64,000 bases of DNA from Chamaelirium japonicum (Eukaryota; Streptophyta; Magnoliopsida; Liliales; Melanthiaceae): assembly GCA_947650365.1 (NCBI GenBank), contig OX393549.1:33093126-33157125 (forward strand), read 5' to 3'. The notes under the pieces were generated by a model. The model saw only the letters and a program-made list of their open reading frames with translations, did not search any database and was not told the origin of the DNA. Each line of letters begins with the position of its first letter. Position 1 is the first letter of the stretch. The translations under genes were made by a program, and so were the position numbers. This document shows positions 48,350 through 61,800 of this stretch, piece by piece.

Positions 48350-48480
48350 AATCTATCTATCGTCCGCAGTCACCATTAAAATCTATAGATTTTGCTTCGA
48401 CCATTTGACCCCCCTAGACAACGCCCTTACCAAATTTCATCAAATTTCAAAACTTATATGGTGGTCAAAATGATCGCAGC
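48350..48480. mobile_element. Partial copy of the 28-kb foldback family
   Basis: The segments CGCAGTCACC, TTTGCTTCGACCATTTGACC and the TCATCAAATTTCAAAACTT region match one arm of the element at 27,993-28,392, with parts missing. It is a truncated relative. Confidence 0.6.
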
Positions 48481-48518
48481 TCATTTTCTCATTCTGTAGC
48501 TCACTGCTCACTGTAACA

Positions 48519-48771
<253 letters not shown>

Positions 48772-48773
48772 GC

Positions 48774-48904
<131 letters not shown>

Positions 48905-48954
48905 ATACTCTTACATATGGAATGATTACTTATGCAATTACACATAGCCTTTTA

Positions 48955-49225
48955 CCTATCATAGAAATTTCAGAATTTGATGAAACTTGGTGGGGATGCT
49001 ATCTATGCCAAGTTGATTATCCTCACAAAAAGTCATCAAATTTTATAGCCTCTAAGGGCATCTAATGTTAGAAGCTTTATCGACCGTTCATTTTAACCGT
49101 TAATTTGAATAATATATTTGATGCCCCTAGAGGTTATACAATTTGATAATTTTTGGTGAGGATATCAACTTGCCGTAGATAGCATCCCTATCAAGTTTTA
49201 TCAAATTATGAAACCTCTAGGTGAT
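48955..49225. mobile_element. Third foldback element, distantly related to the 28-kb one
   Basis: The left arm (AATTTGATGAAACTTGG, GGATGCTATCTATGCCAAG) pairs with the right arm over more than 100 bp. The inner ends GGGCATC and GATGCCC flank a central AT-rich stretch. It shares the TCATCAAATTxxAxAxCxTCTA core with the element at 27,993. Confidence 0.7.
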
Positions 49226-49443
49226 ATATGAGATATGGTATAGGGTTTGTCAAAACATGATTGATTAATAAATTGGTTGATATTTTGCTTAATGGTGCAT
49301 ATATTTGTAAGAGTTCTGTGTACATGACTTAAAGAGTCATGACTACATAGTAGTCCATCTGAGTGGGAGACTCAATGGATTGGTCCTATAAGCCTACATA
49401 GTTCGCAGCTCTGATTAGGATTGGTCGCCCTATCAAGTTAAAT

Positions 49444-51369
49444 TGTTGGAATAACAGAGCATAGGTTCTCCACCATGGTCATTGCCAAGCACAGTGTCTG
49501 TGGCCAAACGGAACCAACACAGTACACAGATTGGTGAGCAGATACTGGTGCGCATAGCCATGATTCTACTTATGGTAATCGGTCCTAAACCCTGAGAAAT
49601 CATGACCGGTGGACTAACCAGTTGCAGGTAAATTTGGTTCACCAACGTGTGAGGGATCTAACCACAACCCAATACCACGGTGTGTGGGTTACCAGGCTGG
49701 CGTTGCATTGGCACGCCACTCCAGCAGGCCATCCACATCCCTATCGGGAGGTGCGTTTCTTTATCTAATATACACCGTACTAAACCCAGGCCTGGTGGTC
49801 AACAGTTGAGCTGTTGACCGGATCCAGTTGCTTGGCTAAAGCGACCAGAGGTGCGATATTATGATCAACCTGGAAGGAACCTAGTCAGATGGTCACTCGA
49901 GTCTGACGGTGCTGTACCACTCGAGTTAACACATGGCACCGAGTGGAGGGACATCACATTACCAATACTAAGCAGAGAACAGGGGTATGCGAGAGAACGT
50001 AATAAGTCTAGGAGGATTGGAGTGCAGCCTGTGTCACACTCTGAGTGGCCACGCAGATTAACCATGACCCAGAGAATTGATAGAGACACTTACGTAGTGT
50101 GTCGATCGAGCCCGGTTGGAAGCCATAAACCCTAGTTCCTGACGGTTCCACCCTATCCATAATCATGTCAGACTTTTACTTTCTCATAGTCTCATGACAT
50201 TATTAAAGTTGAAGAAAAGATACCCTAACCGCCCTGTATTCCATGAGTGCATCACACTGGAGCATGGAAGATACGCAAGGCTAAGTGCGTTCACTAGGGG
50301 GTAACCTCAGACTAGTATAGAGATGCACGACCTCACCTTTACATTTCTAAGGGCAGTTCTGTGTGTGCACATCGCACTAGAACGTAGGATGGTCGTTTAG
50401 TGACTTTTACTTAGGGGCACCCTAGTGAATAGTAAAATCACTATTCATCACCCGCGATATGATGACTTAGTGTGGATGAGTGTCCTAATTGTTAGGGTAC
50501 ATTATCGCGCACAGAAAATGAACCATGCATGCCCCTACTTAAGGTGGATGGCTACTAGATGCATGGGGGGCATTTTAGTCTAACCAAAATGTTCTGTATG
50601 TCCTAGTAAGCCGCCTACCATATTAGGGTTTGCATAGGGTGTTGTCATCTCTAAAATCAAGGGATGAGGATTATTTGAATTTTCATATATATCCCTCCCC
50701 CTTGTTTTTAGGAACAAGATAAGGCAGGGAAACTTGGTGGTTACAAGGAGATAGGAGAGAAAGAAATCGGTTAGAGAGAGGGAGAGATCGGCCAAACTGA
50801 GAGGGGGAATGATTCTCAAGGCTCAGGCCACGATTTTCTGGGTCCCAAAGAAATAGGCCCGCCTAACCACCCTCTCTTTTATCCATTCTCACGTTTTCTT
50901 TGGCTAGCTCTTGGGTTTTTGTAGAAAAATAGAGAAGTCTCTCACTCTCTATCTCACTTATTTTTCTTCTTCTTCTTTTGAGGTTTGTGAGATCTAGTGA
51001 AGGAGAGAGCTAGCACTCTTAGGCACTCAGAGATCTGAGTGCTAGGGTCTTGGCTTGATTGTGAGAGCGGGTGAACTTGAAGAAGCTCAAGCTCGTGGAT
51101 ACTTCCGACTTCATCAAATCCGAAGATCGACGTCGCGGTGCCAAATCCCACACGGAGGTATAAATGATCTAAACCCTAGGTCTATGATTTTTCCTGTATA
51201 ATGGATGTAATGTTAGATTCAATAGAAGAACGTTGGGGGTTCGATCCTATTTTGTTCATCTATAGTGTACAAGTTTAGGTTAGGATGAAAATTTTAATGT
51301 AGATCGCACACCAAATCGATACTGTAGATCGAATCCGACTTTCGCTGCGCCTCCGATTGCATCCCAACA
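49444..51369 (+). mobile_element. LTR (about 1.9 kb) followed by a primer-binding site
   Basis: Starts TGTTGGAATAACAG and ends CATCCCAACA. Two bases later comes TGGTATCAGAG (51372), a tRNA-iMet-type primer site. No second LTR or target duplication is seen downstream. The following sequence to about 52,000 is probably leftover internal region of this fossil. Confidence 0.7.
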
Positions 51370-52559
51370 AATGGTATCAGAGATGCGTCGGTGTGCAATT
51401 CATGGAAAAACAATTTTAGGAATCGATCAATGTACATATTATGTGTTCGAAATTTTCACCGGATGTATGCGCTAGGTCATATATCATATGTGTTGCATAC
51501 AGTGTTTTTTCTGCAGGGTGCCACTAAAATTGTGAATGCATGCCTCTGGGGGGCTGACCCCGGATTTATAATTGCATGTGTGTGTTTTTTTTGGTTATTT
51601 TTGGAATGATGGAATGTAAGGGCTAATGGAACAAGTGCGTGGAGGTTGCCTACACCTTGAATTTTTTTTCGGTCAATTTTTCTGTTTTTGTTAATTCAAT
51701 TTTCTTCATCATAGGAAAATATATATGAACGAGCGTTTGCTCGGAGCGTACTAGATTTTTCGATTACAGGTAGAAGTCTTGGAGAACGAAGCTAGAAGAA
51801 AGTTCCATCATCGGAGGTCCGAGGGCGGTGGCCTGAAGAAAGAGATAAATCCAAAAGATGCCTTGGACAAGAACGTCATATCAACAATGTTAATCAGGTT
51901 CAGGGGTCGGACCCTGAACTTGAAAACAATGGATGTTTCTGCCATGTTTGGATATTATCTCTAGTTCTTAATTGAACCCGGTGAAAAGATTAATCTAGTG
52001 CTTAGGTGTTAGGTTGTGGGATGCCCATTCCCCACTTGGTCCCTGCGACCATTAGGTGAGGTCTCTATTTAATGACACCCATAATCTAATTGGTATTTGA
52101 TGTAGTTAGATCCCATAACACTCGATTATGCCACCATTAGGTTGAGGTCCTTCTCTCCAGGCGATGTGGGGCTAACTCGGGATCTCCTTCTCTTCAGGCG
52201 ATGTGGGGCTAACTCATGGCCTTGTACATCGCACCTCACCTCACCTCATCCATCTTGGCATCGCAGTCCCAAGAGTCATGGCTCTTGACTATTGGATCTT
52301 GGTTGTCACGGTACCTGTACGTGCAAAGCAGATCAATCTACTCGTGTATAACATAAAAGAAATATTACAAGTGTTGGTGTTCGAACACTTACCAGCCATC
52401 GCCTCGTTGACGATAGGATGGACCGGCTACGGAGGAGAGTGAGTCGAGGAGGTCTTTGCTACCTTCTCCTCCATGCCATTCTCCTTCATCAAGGCCGCTA
52501 ATGTAGCAACTATCTGAGCCACGCTCCCCGCGGGATAGAGGAAGACCGGCTCCACCTCG

Positions 52560-54830
52560 CCAGTTGATGCGATCAAAACTAATCCTAAATTAAGGGGTTA
52601 ATTTGATCTAAATTATAACTCGCAAGTGCACAAATCGCTTTGTAGGAGCGATACGTATTACGAGATCGATCCCACAGGGATTGCTAATAAGGAAGCGATC
52701 CCACAGGGATTGCTAATAAGGAAGGATTGCTAATAAGGAAGTTCAGATATGGATGAGATACTAAGGCGGTCGAATCCACCGCTAGATCATTGTAGACGTT
52801 ATGTTTAAATTATGGTGTTCTACATTTAGACGAGTAGCATGCGGGAAACAAATTCCGTGCTTTCTCGAGATGCGATCGTGAGGCTTTCAATATAATTATC
52901 TAATATTGGATTCAACTCAAGCATGGGTAATAAAACGAAGCATCAAACATCTAGGTTAAGCACAACGGATCAAAGCACATAAGCAGAGCATCCGTTGTAT
53001 GAGTTAAGCATGCAAGATCTGGGTTTTAATTATTTTAATTAAAATCGGCCTAATTGCATGATGATCAATTATAGAGCTAACTACAAAACATACGTGGCAT
53101 GGATTGTAAGAGCAAATTGAATCATCAATCAACTGAGAATGGAATCGCATAAAACATTAAGGAGCATTGGCATAGAACACATAAAATAAAGCTAACATCT
53201 ACTAAATCCAGGGTTTCATCTAGGCCTTAGCAAGGAATTTATCTAGACATGATTTTTTGTTATATCAAAGGAAAAAATAGAAATAAACGAAGTACAGATC
53301 ATCTTTGAAGATTGCTCCGTGGACTTCGCCTTCCTCGATCTCGTTCCTCGATGCTTCTTCTCTTAAAGCTTGCTCACGCCGTCACCTCGATGATAGCGTG
53401 ATGGCAGTACGGATGATGGACGAATAACGGAGGATTATGGAAGGTGGAGGATTAGGGTTTTTGTTTTGGTCGATGGTGGTAGAGGAAAGATGGTAGATGG
53501 TGATGGGATGTGATAGCTAGGTTCGGTGGTGAAGAAGATAATGGATGGTGTTCGGTGGTGAGAACCCTCTAAGTCCCAATGATAGCCTCCCTTTAGGGTT
53601 TCGGATGGGTTCTATATAAGAGAGATAGATGAGAGAGAGTCGGGTAGAGCTTTAGAGAGAGAAGTTAGGAAATAGGAGAGAGGGAAAGAGAGCTGGACTT
53701 GCGGACGGCTACGATCAGCTTTAGGTTTATGGCTTTGGGAGATGGCTGCATGCATGGTTCATGATCGGATGGCTGTGATTAGGTGACATGGAGATGGACT
53801 GATTTTTGTATACATGAGTGGGATGCATTGAAAGGATGTGATCAAGTGGGGATTGTGTATGGTAAGGGATGGAGAGAGGAGATCAGTTGATGGCTGCATG
53901 GGGCTGGGTATAGCTGGACATGGCAAATAAAAGGGCATGTGAGAATTGGGTTGGTAGTTAAGGTAAGAGAGTTGCATGCCTAGTGGAACATGGGGGTGTT
54001 GGCTCCATTGAAATTTTGATTTAAAAACTATAGAGCAAGCTATGGGTACAACTTGGTTCAAATTTTGGTTTGGATGCGATGAGGGCTGGGTGAAGGACTA
54101 AAATGGGTTTTGATTGCAAAATAAAATAAAATAAAATAATTAAACGAGATAAACATCGTGCATGACTTGGGGACGTGCATGGGTTCAACGGACGGATGAG
54201 ATTGTGCGATTCGAATTCCTCGCAATGATGGACTATGGATGGCTAGGATCGTGTATGATAGATCGAAAGGTGTTTTACGGTTGGAAATTGAGATTTTCGA
54301 TCTGATAGTGGAGAAAAGAAAAGAGGAAAGAGATAGAAGAAAATGAAAGAAAAGGCATTAAAGGAGGGGAAATAATGCGCTTAGGTAGTCATCATTCGAT
54401 TCCATCATCACACCCAATGTTTGTCCACTTGCACGGGTGTAGTCCTCCTCTAGTTGAATTATGCTCTGCATCGGCTTGTTGAAGTCTTCTCTTATTTGAA
54501 TTTTTCCAAGTATCATTTTCTTTATCGTTCTTCAAAAATGTCCTCAAACGAGTTGTACGGCCTAGCCTCCAGCGAATCGCCGTGAGAATATCCACGGCTT
54601 GGTCATGAAGTCCTTGAGCTAACTGCATCGAAAACCGGATCAATTCCCTGAAAAACACACATGAAATGACGCTTATCAGATTCAAACGTAATTATCAATA
54701 AAATGATAATTTGGACTATCGGGCCTTATATCTTTCGTGCATGCAATGTATGAGCGTGAACCAATATGCCGTTATATTCGTATGAAAGTCTACTTTTATC
54801 ATGGTGCAAAAAAACTCATGCAGTTTTCGT
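52560..54830. other. Sequence inserted within the Tat-like fossil
   Basis: Begins near TGATGCGATCAAAACTAATC. It carries motifs common near plant LTR elements (CTCGCAAGTGCACAAATCG, CGATCCCACAGGGATT). No coding domain was recognised and the ends are unclear. Confidence 0.35.
52667..52741. repeat. 29-bp tandem duplication plus partial third copy
   Basis: The unit CGATCCCACAGGGATTGCTA (first 20 bases) ends in AAGGAAG and occurs at 52667 and 52696, then a 17-bp partial copy at 52725. Confidence 0.85.
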
Positions 54831-54833
54831 GTA

Positions 54834-56633
54834 TTATAAAAGTTTTACGCAGCAAAGTGACACTATATGCATGATAGAGAAGGGATAATTTGCACCAAAT
54901 GGACGCTCAACACCAGTCGCAGAAGGAGGGAGGTCTGATCCCCCTCCAGCCTCGAAGATGGGACCATCAAAGCAAAAGGGGGACTCCTTTTCCTCCTCTA
55001 TCTCGACCACCTTCTCCTTCGAAGGCCTCCGCTGGACAACCTCGAAGTCGAAGGTCATCTTGGCCTGCTTAGTCCCCTCCTAGGACTCCCCCTCCAGGGC
55101 CCTCTCCATCTGCCGTGGTCAAGGGCCAGCGTCAATTAAAGCCCTGGCTACCTCGTGGTCTTGGCCTCCTCCTCTCCGTCATCCTGCTCCTCTTCTCCCC
55201 CTCCTTCTCCTGACTCCTCTTCGTTAGAGCTGTCCTCATAGGTACTTAGCTTTTCAATTTCCTCTTGAGTCAGGAGGGGAGGAGACTTGGGCTTCCTGGC
55301 CTTGCTCGACCCGGCCATGATTTTCTCCATGACCGGAGTGAGCCTTGCCCTGTTGGACGTGAACTTATGTTCAGTTCAGGTGGTCTTCCTTGGCCGCTCC
55401 CTTACCTTCCAGATCAGCTAGTCGCTGGTTAGGTGCTGCTGCGACCACTTCTCATCCTCGTAGTCCGAGTACACGGTGTTGTTGTCCGTGTACTGGAGTT
55501 GCAGTTTGTGGAGCAGGTTCGTCCCTTGAAGCAGACGGGGCAGAACCTGAACTGCTTTTAGGAGCGTGTTCCACACGTCAGCTCTAAGAAAATATTGTCG
55601 ATGGTGGCCGCCCGCTCTGATGTCCAGGCCAAGTTGCCCCCATCCTGGTACCACATAACTTCCTCCTCCACCTCGACCTTTACAGCTTCCGGGATGTTGA
55701 TCGGTGACCATGCCCTGGTGATTTTTAGCGACCAATTGGTGAAGGACTTATCCAAGTCTAGGGTGTCTTCGATCGAGCGAAGTGCAGACACACCCTGGAG
55801 ATGCTAGAACATGCTATGGTTGGTCCTCAACTGCCATTTGTAGTGGTAGAAGAAACCTTGCTCAATACGGGCCCAGTCATCCTTCTTCAGCCTGGAGTAA
55901 CACTGCCTCAGCTCCTTCTGGCAGATGGATTCGATATGGCAGAATGCATAGATGATCCTCCAGGCGTTGCCCCCCACCTGCACAGGGCAGATCCCTTAGA
56001 TATTCAACAGGCGAGTGGCGAATTGGGGTAACGGCAACCTCAGGCCACAGTTCAGATGGCCAACTGAAAATGATGGTCCTTGAGGCCTTCGTCGAGCTCG
56101 CTAGGGCCAAATAGATCATCCTTGGATCGATCCTGAAGGCGCTATAGACGATATTCAACTTAGCCACCTTTCTTCTCCCGGAATATCCCTACCAATGCCG
56201 CCCAATCGTCGCGGCGGCTCGCTACCTTGAAGTAGCCGGCGTTGTAGACAAAAATGGTCTCCTCCTCAATGGGCAGCATCGGTACCACCTTCCCTAGCAG
56301 GCGAATGATCTGGGAGGGCTTCATTACTACAGACTCGTCCTCAAGCCTTCCCTTCAACACCTTTCCTCCTCCCCTCACCCCAGAGGTGCTACCTGAGGGT
56401 GCAAACTTAGCAGTTGGGGCTAGAGATCCCTCTGAGGCTTGGCCCAACTCAGACTCTGAAGTCTTCTTCTTCAGGGAGATGATGAACTTCTTCTCCCACT
56501 CTGATCCTGAGAACCAGAGGCTCCAGCTGACGCCATTGAATGAAAGTAAAGGGATGAAGAAAGCACGAGAAACATAGGATTCGAAAGAGCAAAGGCTAAC
56601 ACAAAGAGCTCGAGAGTTTGGAAAACTTCTCAA
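54834..56633 (-). pseudogene. Broken antisense ORF of the Tat-like element
   Basis: Several minus-strand open stretches lie in different frames (for example 56160-56633 and 55877-56167), with an acidic, Glu-rich part near 55,150-55,330. I do not recognise the protein. It is antisense to the LTR orientation, and its placement before the repeat-rich 3' region suggests the Tat-type antisense ORF. It is a fossil with several breaks. Confidence 0.45.
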
Positions 56634-56869
56634 GGCGTGAAAGTTTTTTTGATCTCCTCTGGTCTATTTATAGACCTCAAATTCAAATGTTTTGCCCTTT
56701 TCCCGCCAAAGCCAGTAGGCGGGAAAATGAAAAGGCAAGCAGTGGGCAAATTTGACCAGATTCAATGAACCAGGGACTGACCCCTCAGATCCCAGAAGAG
56801 GCCACGTCAGCACCATGTCAGTAACATGACATTTCTACAGAAAAAGTCAACTCCCAGAACCATGCTTGG

Positions 56870-57300
56870 TTGGCCATCAGCACCCGACCAACCGATCGGT
56901 AGGTTGTCTGCACCCGCCCGACTGCCCGATTGGTTGCCTGAGCCTGATCGACTGCTTGGTAGGCCCAGATCCTGCCTGGCTCAGGCGCTAGGACCCCTCT
57001 GGCGCCCGACACCCCGACCGTTTTGCGATCGGTTGGCAGGGTTGATCGCGCACAACCGATTGACCGATTGGTCGATTGCTCATGCCTGATCGACCGCCCG
57101 GTCGGCCTAGATCATGCCTGGGTCGGGATCCGGGACCCCTCTAGCGCCTGACCCCCAGTTTTGAGATCGGTTGGCGGTGTTCAATTGCACGCAACTGACC
57201 GATCGATCGGCCCAGATTATGCCTGGGTCAGGCGCCAGGACCCTTCTTGCGCCCGACCCCCTGTTTTGCGACCAGTTGACATCGACCGACCGATCGGTCA
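56870..57300. repeat. Degenerate tandem repeats with GACCGATCGGT motifs
   Basis: About three copies of a 100-150-bp unit containing CAGATxxTGCCTGG and CTAGCGCCTGACCCC, interspersed with ACCGACCGATCGGTCA runs. Confidence 0.7.
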
Positions 57301-57449
57301 GTCAGCCATCGATGACCGACCGATCGGTCAGTTACTAATGACCGACCGATTGGTGATGCCCGACGGTTTGCCCCTTCTGTCAGTCTTTCATCCCATTGGT
57401 CGGTCCCTTCGATGGAGTGACTCAAGCCTCCTTCTAGTCGGGCCTGGGC

Positions 57450-57840
57450 AAGGGGTCGGCAGGCACAACGGTTGGCTCCGAACAAGGGGTTGGTAAACAG
57501 ACGGTGGCTGGCCCTTAGAAGAGGGTCGGCAGGCTCAACGTATAGTCGACCTTGGACAAGGGGTCGGTAGATGAACAGTGGTCGACCCTTGGCAGAGGGT
57601 CGACTGGCGCAATGGTTGGCCCTAAACAAGGGGTTGGTAGACAAATAATGGTTGTCCCTTAGCTCAACGATCGACCCCGGATAAGGGGTCGACAGACGAA
57701 CAGTGGCCGACCCTTGGCAGGGGGTCAATAGGCACAACGATCGGCCCCGAACAAGGAGTCGGTAGACGGACGGTGGCCGACCCTTGGCAGGGGGTCAGCA
57801 GGCACAACAGTCGGTCTCGGACAGTGCGTGGGTCGACAAA
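57450..57840. repeat. Tandem repeat, ~70-bp unit, about five copies
   Basis: The unit contains CAACGGTTGGC, AACAAGGGGTTGGTA and GACCCTTGGCAGAGGGTCG. The copies are diverged. It lies directly before the purine tract and LTR of the Tat-like fossil. Confidence 0.75.
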
Positions 57841-57911
57841 CGTGCGACTGTTTTTGCACCATAGAGTCCTAACTAGATAGGTTAGTACCCGCCTAGCTAA
57901 GAGGGGGTAAC

Positions 57912-58540
57912 TGTAGGTGCAAAATCTGGCTAAAGCCTGGTAGTGGAACTCGCAGCCCTACTTAGGGCCCCAAGGAGAATATAGTGGGACTCACAGCCCT
58001 GCCTGGGGTCCACGGAGATGATGGTGGGACCCACAACCATGCTTGGGGCCTACGCTTAACATCCGGGACCTGGTATATATCCCCAGATAATTACCTAAAC
58101 CTCGAATACTCCCGTGAATATCCCTAGAATATTTCCTAGATATTTTCAAACTCTATATATAGCAGACAAGACAAATAATCTAGATCGAAATCCATTATCC
58201 CGCATTCTACTTTTTGTTTTTCTAGAGCTCTCTAAGCCTTCTAGTATTCAGACTCCAATTAAGCATACTCCACCCTTTGTCTACTTGTAAGAAGCAATCC
58301 TCAGCTTGTCGAGAGTAGCTATACTTTTCTCAGAGTTAGTGGATTCATAGGTTCCGTCTTACCACACGGAGATGTAAGCTTCGGCTGAACTCTGTCATCA
58401 TATCCTATGTCATCTCTCTATGCTCTACAGTGCCTGTGTAACAGTTAAGCATGCGACAGCTCAACGCTCTGCAGTGTGCCACATCCTTGAAGCTTTACCC
58501 TTCTATCGACTGTTGGAGGAGGATCGTACGACGTCCGTAA
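57912..58540 (+). repeat. LTR of Tat-like element
   Basis: Starts TGTAGGTGCAAAATC after a purine tract. It shares blocks with 41594-42040 (TGTGAGTGCAAAAT, the GTAGCTxTACTTTT region and CACGGAGA). The right boundary is not determined. Confidence 0.55.
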
Positions 58541-58741
58541 TCCTCCCCCACAACCTCCGGTTCTAGCACCCACTTAAGCCGAGAAGGTTTGCGCACTTCT
58601 TAGACCGGTTTGACTACGGTCAAACCCTAACTTGCGACATGACTTCTTATAGTCCAACTAGGCAACCAATAAGAAAAAATATCTGTCAATATCCACTTTG
58701 GACAATTACGATAATGTCCCTGCATGCAGAGGTTATCTCTA

Positions 58742-58930
58742 GGGCTGTTAACGGGCCAAGTTTGGGTTGGACCACCCCATGCCTAGGCCTGCCCAAACTT
58801 ATGAGTGTGCCCCCATACTTGGCCCAAGCCTTAATTAAATTTTTCGAGCTTGGCCCAAACTCGGCCCGAAAAGCTTTTTTACGAAGCCCAAGTCCAAACC
58901 CGGCCCAAATTAAGCCCATATTTCTAGCGC
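58742..58930. mobile_element. Fragment of a TAGGGCTGTTAACGGGCC-type hAT element
   Basis: The left end TAGGGCTGTTAACGGGCC is typical of plant hAT non-autonomous elements, followed by GGCCCAAACTCGGCCCGAA-type motifs. No matching right end or target duplication was found, so it is probably truncated. Confidence 0.4.
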
Positions 58931-61123
<2,193 letters not shown>

Positions 61124-61394
61124 ATATTTTTTTAAAATATCCATTGGGGATAAGAAGATGGCTAGGCCTCTTCCCATGAGGTTTGAATTCTAATTTGAGA
61201 GAGGAGGGTAAAAACAGAGGGGAGATGAATCTTAGACCTTGTTTATGTTTATCCTCTCCTTCAAATGAATCTGAATCCACAATTATCTTTTAAAACTACC
61301 CCATGTGCTAGGGCCCGCCACCCTATGCCACTAGAATCGTAGTGGGCCCACGGTTTTATGGTATGCCGGATGTGCTGAGAATTTCCCCGCCGGG

Positions 61395-61800
61395 TTCGGA
61401 CCATACTTATTCAAGTCCGGGCTTGACCGGTTTTGGTATCTGGCCCGAAATAGGACGAATACTGGCTGTACAACTGGCTCCCTCAAAATGAGCTGTAACC
61501 TCGGATCTTCGATTCTTCTGAGGTTACACCTAGCCCCAGACGGAGAATCGTTCTCAGCCCCGACAAGCATGGAATGAACAGCCACGGCTTTCTCGGAGAA
61601 AGACCCTGTCGGAATTAACGGTCCAGATGCTGACTTAGCTTCTGCAGCAAAATCCTCCATGCAGCTGGCATGAGACCTAGCTGCTACCCAAACATGGAAG
61701 CCCCGACTATCAATCCGACACCAGTCAAAATCCTCACGACGTCGTACTTTAAAACCCCCATGGATTTCTTCAGCCAATTGTGTGACTCTCCCATTGAAGC
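61395..61800 (+). promoter_or_regulatory. SBT-B upstream region conserved with SBT-A
   Basis: This region carries the same blocks as upstream of SBT-A (GGAGAATCGTTCTCAGCCCC near 61542, the ATCAATCCGAC block, and ACGTCGTACTTTAAAACC near 61738). About 100 bp at 61590-61695 is absent from the SBT-A promoter. The shared start near CCGGTTTTGGT suggests the duplicated unit included at least 350 bp of upstream DNA. Confidence 0.5.

Larger units (their letters stand above)
52443..58540 (+). mobile_element. 3' part of a Tat-lineage-like Gypsy fossil, nested insertion
   Basis: From left to right: antisense ORF fragments, two blocks of tandem repeats, a purine tract (57899-57911, AAGAGGGGGTAAC) and an LTR starting TGTAGGTGCAAAATC at 57912. 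An antisense ORF and a long repeat-rich 3' region before the LTR are known features of the Tat lineage of Ty3/Gypsy. About 2.2 kb of different sequence (about 52,560-54,830) appears inserted within it. The copy is broken in several places and lacks gag-pol here. Confidence 0.55.

Noticed and set aside
49851-50135. 94-codon plus-strand open frame
   Set aside because: Falls inside an LTR and lacks any recognised domain.
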